Part shown: piece by piece, positions 23,560 through 35,603 of the stretch
How the letters are laid out: each line of letters starts with the position of its first letter
Position numbering within the stretch: position 1 is the first letter of the stretch
NCBI RefSeq assembly: GCF_010093815.1
Contig: NW_022985552.1
Location: forward strand, 682,001-746,000
DNA: 64,000 nucleotides
From: Pseudovirgaria hyperparasitica
Taxonomy: Eukaryota > Ascomycota > Dothideomycetes > Acrospermales > Acrospermaceae
Direction of reading: 5' to 3'
Translations under genes and position numbers: made by a program
The notes under the pieces: generated by a model
The model's input: the letters and a program-made list of their open reading frames with translations, nothing else
Database searches by the model: none
Told to the model about the DNA's origin: nothing

Positions 23560-25386
23560 ATGGCGTCCCAGACACCTCTCTCGCCTATGTGTTTGCCTCT
23601 GCTCAAGTTTTCCTATGCCACTGATGCTGCAGCTGAACTAAGTGCTTTCTCCTGGACTCATGTACATAACAGCAACTTACTGGTGGTGTTTGACCCTGTT
23701 AATGACTCGAAGATGAAAGTCCTTCAGGGAAATTTACTTCTGGTACGAGCGGGTGTCTTCCACCGACTCTTGTAGTCCATACATGATACTGACCTCACCG
23801 ATGCAGGAACATGTTGATCTTAAGCAGAAAGCCAACGAGGCAAGTCAGGCTATTGAAATGGCTCGCCGGAGTGGAATCGAGCTTCGCGATGATCAACTTG
23901 CTATGACCGTCATTGTGCGGAGTCCCCTACTCGCCATACGATACAATATGCTGGAAACTAATCAAGTTCGTTTCGTTGGTCTCCTCAAAGCCTATCTTCT
24001 TGAACTGATCTCTGTGTGCCATAACAGAAACGAAGACTACAATTGAAATTTTGCAATGAAACCGACTTCCTTCAGGCACTACATGTCGTCGAGGCAATGG
24101 GTTGTCGCATCACACAGAGTGTACCCTTGAAGACCGCAACCCAAGCACCTGGTAATGCTGAAAAAGCTCATCCACCCCTTGCGAAACAGCAAACCATGGC
24201 ACGTCCCGACACTGCCTTACTCAAACCGTTTGTGCCACCACAGGTTCACTCAAGCACGCCTCAGATGCCGTCTCAAGTGACTCCATCTGGGGTCTATCCC
24301 TCCACTACATCCGCAGACATGCCGATTGGAAACGGTTTCGCTGGCCATAGCTGCTCACAGATCAACCACTCTGGCCACATGCAAAGATCATACACCACAG
24401 GATCGCAACATTTGCAAAGTGACCTTGGTATCACTCATTTGCCTCAAACACTGACCCGTACCCCGACGTACAACCTGACAGCCCAGCCATCCACTCAAGA
24501 GAACGTACTCGAACAGTCTCAGTACCGACCTTCTGATTCTGTTACGAGCCAACCTCATCCTACTCTAAATCCTCTGAGTAACTGTACCACAGGCCATGAT
24601 GCTGTTTTGAGCGAAGCTGATAGAACTCCCTCTCAACATCGGGAACCAGTAGAGATACAAAGACCATCAACAACCTCAGTATTGGAAAAGAGCGGGCGTC
24701 TTCAGTCGCTGCCTCCGAAAAGGGATCTGCCATGGGCAAAGTCCCGTTCCAGCGGAGGCTCGTCAAGTCGGCCGTCGACATCTACTCTCGAACTCCCTCC
24801 TTTACCTGCTCCTACCTTTGCAGCAAATACAGCTCCTTTCCAATCACTGTCTGCTAGTAGAAATAACCCTAAATCAGCAGCGTTCGATCATGACCCCTCG
24901 CGTCCTCTGTCTTCATCGATACCCGCTGTATCGCACGTGCCAAGACCTCGAACATCACTTGCTGATATCACGAACAGATTGCCGTTTCCATCTCTTACCA
25001 ACAGCCCGTCTAAGCTCAGCGAGAGTCACCCCATAGCCATGACTAATCACGAAAGTAAAGGAAATTCCATCTCATGTCCTGACATGTCATCCACGGTGGA
25101 ATCAAACAACGACGCGGAGCGCACAGCTTCGAATAACGACCGCTGTGGCACACTTCGTGACGCTGAACAACAGAATGATGGCAATGTCTTCGCCACGTTG
25201 GTGAACCAGATGTCCGCAACGGATACCCCTAACATGGCGCAGTATGCAGCTCAGTCAGTCGAAGATCGCCGGATAATGATAAGCAATTGGATGGTGCGAC
25301 ATATTGGTGACGACAACTTTGTGACCCTCTGCGAAGATGTTGCGAGTACATGGCAGAGAGTTGGCCTGGGGCTGGAGCCCTTGTGA
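23560..25386 (+). CDS. Probable meiotic recombination protein REC114
   Basis: Exons 23560-23742, 23807-23965 and 24028-25386 give 566 residues. The N-terminal about 140 residues read as one compact domain (LPLLKFSYA, FSWTHVHNSNLLVVFDPVND, then LKFCNETDFLQAL after splicing), fitting the PH-like domain of Rec114. The middle 330 residues are Ser/Thr/Pro/Gln-rich and disordered. The last about 35 residues (WMVRHIGDDNFVTLCEDV, then STWQRVGLGLEPL) form a short conserved-looking helix as in the Mei4-binding tail of Rec114. Rec114 works with Mei4 and Mer2 to promote Spo11 double-strand breaks in meiotic nuclei. Identification rests on domain layout and motif memory; a generic disordered nuclear protein is the alternative. 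The second intron has an atypical GTTCGT donor. Confidence 0.55.
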
Positions 25387-25940
25387 AAAAATCTTGCTCG
25401 ATGGCTGGAGTAGGTGTAGAATCGACTTGCCTCTGGTTCCGTGATCATCCTGCAGACTTACTATTGCTTGCGCATTTAATCTCGGGATTCGTATCGCCTG
25501 TCATCTTAACCTGTCAGATCATAGGGAGCCCGACAACAACATTCATGCAATAAGGAGGAAATCGTGTATGAACTTTGTACGATACACATGCTTATAGGTT
25601 TCGATGACATAACATACTCTCACACCTTTTGTTGAAGCCAAATCAGCGCTATATGCGTCTGTTATAGCATAAGTGACTTCAGAGGCCCGTATACAATAAC
25701 AAGACTCTGATAATATACAGACACTACCAACAGTCTATTTCGGCTAATGAGTCGCGAATGTAGTTAATGTCTCACTTAGTGTTGTGACTCGAGGGACAAA
25801 AGGCAAGAAACTGAAAATCTTGTATAAAAATCAAATGTCTACTATGGACTCGGTCTAGATCTATATGTAACGCGATCACTAAATACAATCTCTACCACCC
25901 CTATACGCCACAACACATACTCATACACCCCCTTGCTCCA
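25387..25940. other. Convergent intergenic region
   Basis: 554 bp between the 3' ends of the REC114 candidate and the calpain-like gene. It is AT-rich (for example around 25820-25890), as expected for two facing 3' UTRs. No gene is seen. Confidence 0.6.
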
Positions 25941-28900
25941 TCACCTATTCAATTCCAATCTTTCCACATCGCCCTCACCCTCCACAGGCCTCGGATTCGG
26001 ACTGTACCTCTTCGTTGCATCACGACTGGAATCATCCACATCCAGCCCCAAACCTTTCGGCCTCTCCCCACCTTTCTTCTCCTCCTTCCAACTATCACTT
26101 CTCCGCACATCGATCGTCACCTTAACATCATCGCGGGTAAACACCTTCAGGCCAACAACACACACGGCATTCCACGGATCCGCCGCAAAATCATCGTCCT
26201 CGTCGCCCTCATCCTCCCGTTCGTCGTTATCGTCGGGGATTTGTGCACGCGCCAAGCGGTGGAAATGCGTGTAGCGCACCGGGTCGTATGCCGTATCGTC
26301 CGACGAGGAGTCAAGTGCATCGTCAGACGGCCCGTCGAGTTCGGAGTCCCAGCTGAGGTCAGACGCGTCGTCGATGTCGGATGCGCTGATACTCGCGCCC
26401 GTGCCAGAGGTCACGCGTATGACCGGATTATGCGCAGGCGCTGGGGAGAGTGTGGCGCGACGTATGGGCGCAGCAGGTGATGTCGCACGTCGGCCGGGCG
26501 GTGATGATAGCGCGATACGGCTGGGTGTACCCGGATGGTCGGCGTCGCTATCTTCGGTATCGTTGTAGCCGCCACGGCCGGTGTAGTTGTCGCGTCCGCC
26601 ATGTCCAGTACGGCCGCCAAAGGCCCCAGAACCGGGACTGTCAGCTCGTGGACGAGTCTCTGCGAAATCAGGAAAGCCGGCACGGACATTGGGAATGTTG
26701 TAGCCGCCTCTGCCTCCAAACCCTCCGGGTGCTTCGCGGCTGTCACGCCTATCTTCGGCGGAGAGTGTGAGGCGTCGGCTATGACCGGCGACAGTCGAGG
26801 CGATAACTGTCGCTGCTGGAACAACTTGGTCTACGTTGGATTCAGATTTGGGTTCCTCGTTGTAGCCTCCACGCCCATTGTAGCCGCCTCGTCCTCCGAA
26901 ACCACCCACAGCGTGTGGGCTTTCTGTCCTTTCAAGAATCGGTTTCTCTGCGGCATTATAACCTCCGCGTCCATTATAACCACCTCTCCCCTGGAAGCCT
27001 CCTGGACCTGGGCTTTCGGCGCGCTCGCGAATTGTCTTCGGATGTGTGCTTGGTGTGCTGACGGATCTTCTATGTGGTGGCAGCTGTGTAGGTGGATGGG
27101 TATGTGCTTTATCCGGAACAACATCCTCAGCAGCATATATACCAAGGCCATTGTCCTTTGCATCTTCCAGTCGGAGCTCCTCGATCCTTCTGTCCAAGTT
27201 ATTGGGGTGTGAAAACTCGCCCGGAGTAGATTGGCTGTCCTGGCCGGGCGTGTGCTTGGCAGCCCTCCGTTCAGCTGCTCTGGCTGCACGCTTCTTCTGC
27301 TTCAGCCTGAGACGATGTTTCTGGTTCCGATGAGACTCATACTGCTTCTTCATGAGCTTCTTCAACTTCTCCTTCTCTTCCACCTTCTCGTGCTTCCTAC
27401 GTTCCTTTTCGAGTTCACGAAAATTGCCCTTGGCATGAGCGAGATCATAACGCAGACCAACCGAGAGAAGCTTCTCTCGCCGAGTGCGACAGGCGCCACG
27501 AACGACGTCTTGTGGTGTGGTGCCAGGCTCGCGAGTTGCAATAATTTTCAGCAGTACAGTGTATCCACCAGCCTCCAGATCAAGCTCGGTACTAACTGAA
27601 CGGATCATCAAGTACGCACCGTTGCTGCGCACGATGTAGTCTTCCTCGCCATCCTTGTGCACGCGAAATTGCAATTGGAACTCATATTGGCCTTCTAGAC
27701 CCCTGAAGTATCGGTCATCAAGCTGAGACAGAACGATAACAACAGGGCTGGCTGCCTCGAGCTCGATGTGAAACTTGGTATCGAGGTAATCAACAGACCA
27801 AGGCACATTGACGCTGGTCCATTGCTGCGTAACGGTCCATTCAGGACCGAATAGTCTTGTCCGATCAAAATGCTCGTAATTGCGTAGAAGGTCTCGATAA
27901 GAAATCCAAAACAGCTACCAAGATATTAGCCATACTATAATTCCAAGTTGGCGATCGTCACTTACCCCGTCGTCACCAAACCTGTGGTTTAGCTTATGCA
28001 TCATTTCTGGGCTCCACTCGGCTGAACCATCGCTCCATGGTCCACTCCATTCGGTCTTGCCCCACGGATTTCGCAATTTGCAGAGACGATGCTCACCAAC
28101 CTCTCTAGCTTCCATGATGGAATAAGCATGCCGCTCTTGGATGCCTTTTCTTTGACCATATATTCCACCCATCTGACCGCAGCCAAAGAGAAAGTCTTTG
28201 TTCACATTCATCAGCTCTTCCCTCCAGAACTTGTCTTTGTCCAAGATATCGGTTGCAAACACCTCGGTTGTAACACCTCCTGTAAGGTCCTCAATACCCT
28301 CACTTGTTTTACTTAGCAGGATAATTTATGAATAGATAGAGAGCTTGTAGCTTACCCAACAAAGCCACCTTCAATGGCTGAGTAGTCTCCGTGCGCCTTA
28401 GCATAAGCTTTCTCCAGAAGAGGGAGCCATGTCTCATTCGGATCACTGCATTGCGCAAAGTAGAGAGCCTTTGAGCCGGACTGCATAGCAGCTCGGTATT
28501 CCTCCTCCGGGCTCTTTCGGTTCTGTATTTCCAGCCATTGATGTCTGCCCAGTGTAGCGTCGTCGAAATCCTCCTTGATGAGGTAAAGTTTGTCGTCGAT
28601 AACTTCGGAGATCCACTCGCCATCTGGGGCAGGTCAGCCAAGAGCGCGCACGCTGCCTGCAAGCGTCCTGGCTGTGCGGCTTGCAGGGTATCATGAGCTA
28701 CCCACCTCGGTGGAAAACGAAACCGTACACGCCGACCTGTTGGTCATACTCCACACAGACTTTCTGGATCAGTCCTTCTTTGTTGCTCAATGTGCACAGA
28801 GCAGACATAAACCAGCAATCACCGTCATTGCCCTGCCGTACATCGTTGGCGGTCGCACCATCAAGGAAGAATTCCGGTTTTTCGAAGATGTCCTACAACA

Positions 28901-29465
28901 AAGCTGGTGAGCCGACGTGCCATTGCATACGAGCTGCATGACGCCACTAAATACGAACCTCGACTCTCTTAACCGACATGGGCTGCAAGTCAGTCCTCTC
29001 CTCGCCCAGACCGACCAAGCAGTCGGCAGGGATATGGGGATACTGGCGCGAGCGCTTGAAATCTGCCTCAATGTCGAAGTGTGGGTCGCGATACTTCTGA
29101 TTGATCCTCCTGCACTCCTTCACGATCTTGTGGACCTTGGCCTTGCAGGCTTGTACAGCCTGTTCGTAGGAAGTGAGAGCATTCTCACAGCTCGTCGCGG
29201 CTCGTGCGGCATGCACGGCAGCGCGTTTCGCGTAGAGATTATCGGGGAGGATGGTGTAGACCTTTCCAGGATGTTTTGTGGTGAATTTGGCCCAGAAGTC
29301 GTCAATTGACTTCTGAGGAGGTTCTTTTCTCATCCTGGGCCGGTTGGGTTCTTGTTGTCGCGGGGTATCACGGTCGACACTAAGCTCGCGAGCAGAGGGA
29401 GCTCGACTGTTTGGGCGCGTAGTCTCGAATTGATCAGCAGGCTGTGAGCGCAATGAAGGAGACAT
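25941..29465 (-). CDS. Calpain-family cysteine protease with GRGGYN-repeat tail
   Basis: Minus-strand exons 29465-28959, 28892-28706, 28623-28356, 28302-27966 and 27914-25941 give 1090 residues. The peptidase C2 catalytic core is complete: Cys194 in QGNDGDCWFMSAL, His379 in ERHAYSIMEAREV and Asn399 in LRNPWGKTEWSG. A calpain-type beta-sandwich region follows (about residues 440-590), then a basic, probably coiled-coil segment (ELEKERRKHEKVEEKEKLKK). The last about 380 residues are low complexity: six GRGGYN motifs in four modules, each introduced by an Arg-acid-Ser-Pro-like string and GGF, then an acidic Asp/Ser stretch. Calpains are intracellular proteases for limited cleavage; those without EF hands are not necessarily calcium-dependent. 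RGG-type repeats are usual in RNA-binding proteins, so their presence on a protease is odd. Substrate unknown. Confidence 0.88.
26540..27010 (-). repeat. Repeats encoding GGF-GRGGYN modules
   Basis: Four imperfect modules within the last exon of the calpain-like gene encode strings such as GGFQGRGGYNGRGGYN and GGFGGRGGYN. Spacing between modules varies from roughly 90 to 165 bp, so this is a diverged protein repeat and not a clean DNA satellite. Confidence 0.8.
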
Positions 29466-32400
29466 AATGAACAGCAGAGGGCTCAGTCTCAAGATAATGA
29501 CGAGTGATACTGAAGAGTGACATTCTGACAGAGCGGGCGCTCCGCTAGATGATATACGAGCGGACAAAGGTGAACAACAGAGAGAGGCAGATGCAGAGAC
29601 GATTGCTGCGGCTGAGGCATCACAGCTAATGACTTAGTGGCGCGCAAAGCTGCGAACGGTTGGACGAGAATGAATAAAGAATCGACCAGTCCACTTCTTC
29701 ACAACTACTTACACATACGCTGACCAGACTATGGTTCACTCTAAGCTTCTAGGCGACGTTCGACAGGGAGTACCGTGGATATTTTTGGGTGTCGCGAAGA
29801 GCGCAACGGACGGCACGACGGCACCACCCACAGTCAGCCTCGATGCCTAATGCCGTGCACGCAGGACTATGAAGAGTGAATGCTTGCTGGCAGGGTAATT
29901 AGTCTGTGATTATCACTATGACTTTATTATGCTATCATATCGGTGGATCAATGATGCTTCAGAAGTTAGAGGCGCTTCCATTTCTCTGCCTGCGATTCGT
30001 CACTTCATACCTTTTGCTGCGCGGTAAGCTGAGCTGAGCGGAGCTGAGCGTTAAGCTGGAATCGGGACTAGGTAGATATTGGCGGCTCCCTCCAGTCTAC
30101 CTGCAGCGCCGATATGCATTCACTTAGCACTTCTCATTCACTGTTCACTCTCTTCCTTCGACATCATGCCGAGTCGATCAAGTAATACAGGACATATGTA
30201 CCCTCGTCTGGTGACGCGGCCTAGGATTACGAGATAATAGCAAGATTAACATAGGGCATTACCGTCTGGACGCCTACATGCCCGCTCGATGGTCATGAAA
30301 TACTCCCTAGACTTCATTTCGGTTTGTAATGTATGGTCTGTTGCCTGTACTAAGCATAGGTCCGGGCACTGCTCAGTCCTCAGGTAAGACGTGCCGCTCT
30401 ATTGCTTTAATTTTCCAGGCTTCAACAAATGCTCCCATGCCATGGTCTGATCTCATGATTGAACAACGAATGGTGAACGATCCCTGAATTGATCGTCTAT
30501 AATAAAATACTACCGCGGCGTGATCAATTGCCTCGTCTCCAATATAACCGCCGATTGCGTCTAGCGGGATGTAATAATCAGCCCTATAAGGCACAAGACA
30601 TAGTTGGGCAAACGCAAATGGTATCAACCTGACTGATGTAGCATCAAGTTCTCCTGCCATTGAAGAACCAACGATCTTGCTGTTCATTATGCAAAGCATT
30701 CTGAACCGCCCAGTATCTCCATTGCATCACCCGCTAATAAAACGTCTCGAAATGGAACACGATATTGCATCTGACTATTCAAGTCCAAGGTCCCAGTTCA
30801 AATTCAGTCCGTTGCGAGTAGTAATTAATTATATATTTAGCTGAGCTATCCGTTCTGGGAACTCGTCCCTCACTAGCTCCCTGCCACTAACCTCATTCGT
30901 TCTACTCCAGCCAATTCAAGTGCCAACAACGAAAGCTCTTGAGTCCAGCCACAATATAATATCACCATCCTAATCCTCCTCCCGGTTCCTCTTCTCCTAC
31001 CATGCCCTTTTTTCTCTATTTGCAATGCAATCCCATCCTCAACACTGACCAGACACACATCCGACCGTCACAGCAGTCACGCCAGCGACCCCTTAATCAG
31101 GCCCGGGCCATACGCAATCTCGCTACGGCCCAACTAGGCCTATACTGTGCATTAGTGACCATTCCTCTGACATGACTTGCATAAAGAACTTCCACGCTCA
31201 ACGGCGAACTTTCCTTGATTGTGGAACGGAGGCCAATGGGGTTGAAGAACCTGTGGTCGGACCAGTATCCTTTTCCAGTTTTCTGGATGGTGCGAGTTGG
31301 GGTGGAAGAAGAGTTCAGGTTGCGAACCGGTGGGGCGGGTATTTAGATGTTGTCAAGGTTATCAGAGAATGAATGAATGGATTTACACTGATTTTCGGGG
31401 AACTCTCGAGTGCGTGCTCTGGAGGAACTCAAGATCCATTACTTACTGCATGGAGTATTTGGTTTTTCGAGCTTACAATTGTCAATGTGTCAAGCTGCTA
31501 GGGGCCATGGGAGAAAAGGAATAAGTTATAATCTCACAGGGCGTCCTAGCCATCAAATTACTGAATGTCGTATGATGGACGAGCTAGAAGTCATAAATCA
31601 CGGTCTAATGTTATACGATGCTTCCTTTTTGCTTTACCATTACTACGGATATCGGGACTAGTGTAGTAAAACTAAGGTAGGACAGCATGCTTGTGTCTTG
31701 GAGATGGTAACGTTCCTAGCATTTGCGTAACATTGTGGACGACTGCAATCATCCCATGAAGCGCAATTGAGCATCTGAGGTGTCTGAGCCACTGTCTCAT
31801 CGACCACCTTAACCAATTTGTATACAGGCGGATAGTGTAATGTTGTCTGGTCATAGGCCCAATGGATGGATGGGATCTGATATGTCTCGGCTCTATCCGC
31901 GACTAGCTGATCATGGGGCAGACGTACAGTAGTAGACATCAGCCCGCATGTCTAGATACCGGCTGCAGGTCAGTGCTTCTAAGCGGTAACCGGAAACACC
32001 GATGATTAGAGAAATCGGAATAATTATCGCGTGCACGCTGCTGTTTCTGCATCGTATATTCCTAGTCTCGAGCCGAGAAGAAGCGTCGCACGTAGTGGAA
32101 TGAATGGAAAGCCTCGTAATACCGTGCATGTCACCTAAGGTCGTGTTTCTTACTTCAGAAACCGCACATCTAGTTCGAGGTAGACCAGTCATGAATCACG
32201 GACACGTTCTCAAGAGACCCATTGATATTGATGAGTAGGCTCGTCTATCTGCCGCAATGTGTCTACAGAAATCCAAGGTTGTGCATGCGATGATATTATC
32301 AGATCGGCGATGCCTTGCTAAATGGCTGAGATAAAATCCATAGATTATCCCATATACATTAACGCCGATTGGGGACATGCGTGCATACATTACAAATGTT

Positions 32401-32624
32401 GATGGGTTCCGTACACTTATTAAAGCCTAGGACGTCGACCAAGTGTATGCTTTCTCTGTTGAACCCACCAATCAGCATCCGCATACGCACGGAGATAGAT
32501 CCGTCAAGTATGGAATTGTCAAAACGCATCTTTGCACTACATGACGACACGAGCAAGAACCTGAGTCTCTCTCTCCGAGCACGTTTCCTTCCTTGCAGAC
32601 GCCTTCACTCTCAACTCATGGATC
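29466..32624. other. Gene-poor interval
   Basis: About 3.2 kb in which I can support no gene. Open frames are at most about 110 codons and show no recognisable motif. The left end is the promoter of the calpain-like gene; the right end leads to a small Zn2Cys6 gene. Composition is ordinary and no strong repeat or transposon end is seen. Confidence 0.5.
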
Positions 32625-32678
32625 ATGGAGACTCGATACCGTCACATCTTCCCGAACCACCTCCCTAGGGATTCCTCG

Positions 32679-33443
32679 ATGGCCGCTCGAGAGCTGGCTG
32701 GGCGCGCGGCACATAACAAAGGGAAGAAGAAGCGCGCTTCCGTCCGCGTTGCGTGCAACGCCTGTCGGAGCCGTAAGACTGCGGTACACATACCCCGAAT
32801 TTCCCATCCCCTTGTTCATCTCTCTTATCCTGGGTGCTTCTCCTAGTGGACGTGTCTTGTTGCTGACAGCTCCGTGTTTCTTCAGTGCGATGGGAAACGT
32901 GCGCAGTGCACGCCATGCACCAGGCGTGGCACCGAATGTGTGTATATCACCGAGGACGCCAAAGAGACACCCAGCATGGCGCTCAAGCGAGAGAATGCGG
33001 ATATGCGCAAAGAGACAAACGGCTATCGCGAACTGTTTCGATACTTACAAACTGCCCCTGAACCCGACGCCCATGCGGCCTTGTCGCAGCTACGCAGCGC
33101 TCCCCTGGATGATATATCGGGTGTTCTAAAGAGTATACGCGAGAACTCCGGTCAGATGGACGTAAAGAATGGGTCAAGCCCTGACGAGGCAGAGTTGGAA
33201 GAGATGGCCTATCCTGAACTAAGTCCGGTGACAACTCTCACCACGGAGTCCGACAACATGTGGTCGCCATCTCATCAGCAACAGATGAGTCAACCAGAGT
33301 GGAATGTGGTACATGGTAGTCAACAGAATACGAATGAGATGATGTCCGAATCCACGATGCATAACAACGACTTGAAGACGGGTTCATCGACGTTGTTTGG
33401 AGAGGCTGTGGCAATGAATGGGTTCGCCTCACCATTCTTCTAG
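32679..33443 (+). CDS. Minimal Zn2Cys6 transcription factor
   Basis: Exons 32679-32783 and 32886-33443 give 220 residues. An in-frame ATG at 32625 would add 18 residues; I prefer 32679 (MAARELAGRAAHNKGKKKR) because a basic start just before the zinc cluster is usual, but the choice is open. The cluster is VACNACRSRKTA joined by a 102 bp intron to CDGKRAQCTPCTRRGTEC. It is followed by a short coiled-coil-like stretch (MALKRENADMRKE) and a Ser/Gln/Asn-rich tail. There is no room for the fungal_trans middle homology region, so this is a DNA-binding domain with a short tail. The residue before the third cysteine is Ala where Lys or Arg is more usual. Target genes unknown. Confidence 0.78.
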
Positions 33444-33916
33444 CTTTAGATCCATTCCCTTGGACTCCCTCGGCATATTTCCCCGCGGCGGCGTTCTGGA
33501 TTTGCGTGGGTGGTATGCTTATCCATGGGAGGCAGCAATGTTTCCAGTTGTTATTAGCGTTGGGCATCTACTTGGCGGAAGCAAGATTGAGAAGAGAGAC
33601 TTTATATGTCTTGTATTATTCCTCGGAGATGGGCATGTTGTCGAGTGGTCCCGGCGGCTTTTGTATCATTCTAATCAGAGGCGTGATCCGTCCAGGGCCC
33701 ACGAATGCACAGCCGGCACATACCCGGAAATGGAAGACGTAAGCATACAATATCATTCCCTCTTGCGTACCTTTCTTATTGGTCGCAAATATACACCAGG
33801 TCGCACACACTCTCACTATGTGTACAGTGGAAACAGACGTGTGTGTGTGAGTGTTCGCGTCACTGAATACAAAGACACCTATGTTGTGATGGGTTTCTGG
33901 GGTCAATCTTGAATTC
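33444..33916. other. Convergent intergenic region
   Basis: 473 bp between the 3' ends of the small Zn2Cys6 gene and the palmitoyltransferase gene. A (GT)n/(CA)n-like tract lies near 33835-33852. Open frames on both strands lack any family signature. Confidence 0.5.
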
Positions 33917-35276
33917 CTACGTTAGGGCTTCGATGAAATTATCCCAGAATCCCAAGTCGTAAACGTTCTCTACCTCTGCCAAGCTCCATCCCCTCTTCCA
34001 ACTTGTCTCGTCTATCACTCTACTCATCTCCTTCGGCACGTTTACGGGGGTCTGTCCATCTCTCGTCCGCACCACAACCTGTCGACAGCGTACAGGCCAA
34101 TCAGTTTCCAATTCCCAGTTTTGGTAGGGCGAGTCCCTCTCGGTTGGAGGTTTTCCTGGCACTTTGCGCTGAGCAATGAAGACACTGCCTTCCCACATAT
34201 TCTCGCGTAGAAGCGCCCATTTAGATGTCTCGTTCGTTGTCGTGCCTGCCCAAATGAGGTAGATGTGAAATAGCAGCAGGCCGAAAGGCATAGGACTTGT
34301 GAACAGAGCGAGTAGGCCAATGCCGGATATGCTTGGACCGCCACAAGTTATGCCTATGTCTACTATTCGGCCGAAATTACTGAATCTCGCCGCCCAAGCA
34401 TCCATTAGACTTGCTGAATGCGGTGTCGACCATTTGACATGCTGCATAGCATCGCGTGTTCGAGGAGCGATCACCAGCCATGTAAGATAGGTCGCGTAGA
34501 CCAAGAGAAGTCCAGTGAAGAGGAGCAATGCAAGGAACCAGCGATAGTTGCTTCGTCCAAGGCAATTATTGACCCAGACACAGTGATGGTCGCATCGGGC
34601 GACACACGTATTGCAGAAACTGCAATGTTTACTCCTAGCTGGCTTGTACCATTTGCAGGTCGTGCATCGTTGGCCTGGGTTGTAAATGATTCGATCATAC
34701 GGATATAATTGCATGTGTTTTGCGTGGTTCTCGTTTGTGATATGTGAGCCTCCTCGAACGCGGGCGCAAAGGTAGGTGAAGTAATATGGCCATGGTAATG
34801 CCAATGGTAGAATATAGTGGTGTTTCGTAGGTATGGACGGCCACACCTGTGGTATGAAGAAGAGAGCGCAGACGGTCACTAGACCAAGGAAGAATATCTA
34901 TAGCTATTAGCTCCTTCAACCGTAGGTGCTACATATGCTCATCATACTATAATGATAGGATGCTTCTCATTGAAAAGGTAGTGGCTTGATCGCTGTCCAG
35001 CAGCAGTCAAACGGCCTCCAGTAAGGCGAGAGTCCAGCGCGAGCAGGACATTGGGAATATAAATCCAGATCAAGCGATGCAGGAAGCCGACCGGGGTGCC
35101 TCTTTTTGACGATCTTGTCAGTCTATATCGTCGTTTGTGCGCACCGGTTGGTGAGCACTGGAGAGGAGAGCAAAAGAGAGGGCTTACCTAAAAGCAGGTA
35201 GACGACCAAAAAATGCGACAAAGGTGAAGAAAGACACAACGAGCACCCCGGTGAAGCCGACGATTAGTTTGGACAT
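33917..35276 (-). CDS. SWF1: Palmitoyltransferase SWF1-like (DHHC family)
   Basis: Minus-strand exons 35276-35188, 35113-34948 and 34897-33917 give 411 residues. The DHHC cysteine-rich domain is intact: CTTCKWYKPARSKHCSFC, CVARCDHHCVWVNNCLG, with the catalytic DHHC at about residues 188-191. Hydrophobic segments lie near residues 5-25, 85-105, 110-130, 205-225 and 275-300, as in ER-resident DHHC enzymes. The region before the domain (LTGGRLTAA, HYLFNEKHP) matches the layout of Swf1, which attaches palmitate to cysteines next to the membrane anchors of SNAREs. Both introns are needed to keep the frame. It is divergent from RAP1, 327 bp between starts. Confidence 0.9.
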
Positions 35277-35603
35277 TGGATGTATGTCAATACATGTCCG
35301 GCGTCTTCCATGAAAAATGCCGAGGGTGAGGAGGGAATGGTGGATCCACGGATACCAGGGCACCTAGTCCAACGCCTAAGACGCGTCGGGCCGCAAACAG
35401 CTAATATCACTGTCTTCGGTGTTCAACCACTTTGCATGCGCGCTCACTTTGAAGACGGCTTTTGTTTGAATTTTTGTGCCTATCTTTCTTTCAACTGGTT
35501 CTATGCCTCTTCGTCGTCCACACTGGGTGCCATTACGGACGCTGTCCACCTGTTTTCTCTACGCGCCTTTCGCGTCCGTCGGATCGCTGTAAACACACCC
35601 GCC
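35277..35603. promoter_or_regulatory. Divergent promoter, SWF1 / RAP1
   Basis: 327 bp between two divergent start codons. The RAP1 frame happens to stay open across it, but no ATG lies in that frame before 35604. No TATA box is obvious. Confidence 0.45.

Noticed and set aside
26535-27212. 225-codon plus-strand open frame
   Set aside because: It is antisense to the GRGGYN-encoding exon of the calpain-like gene and mirrors its codon bias.
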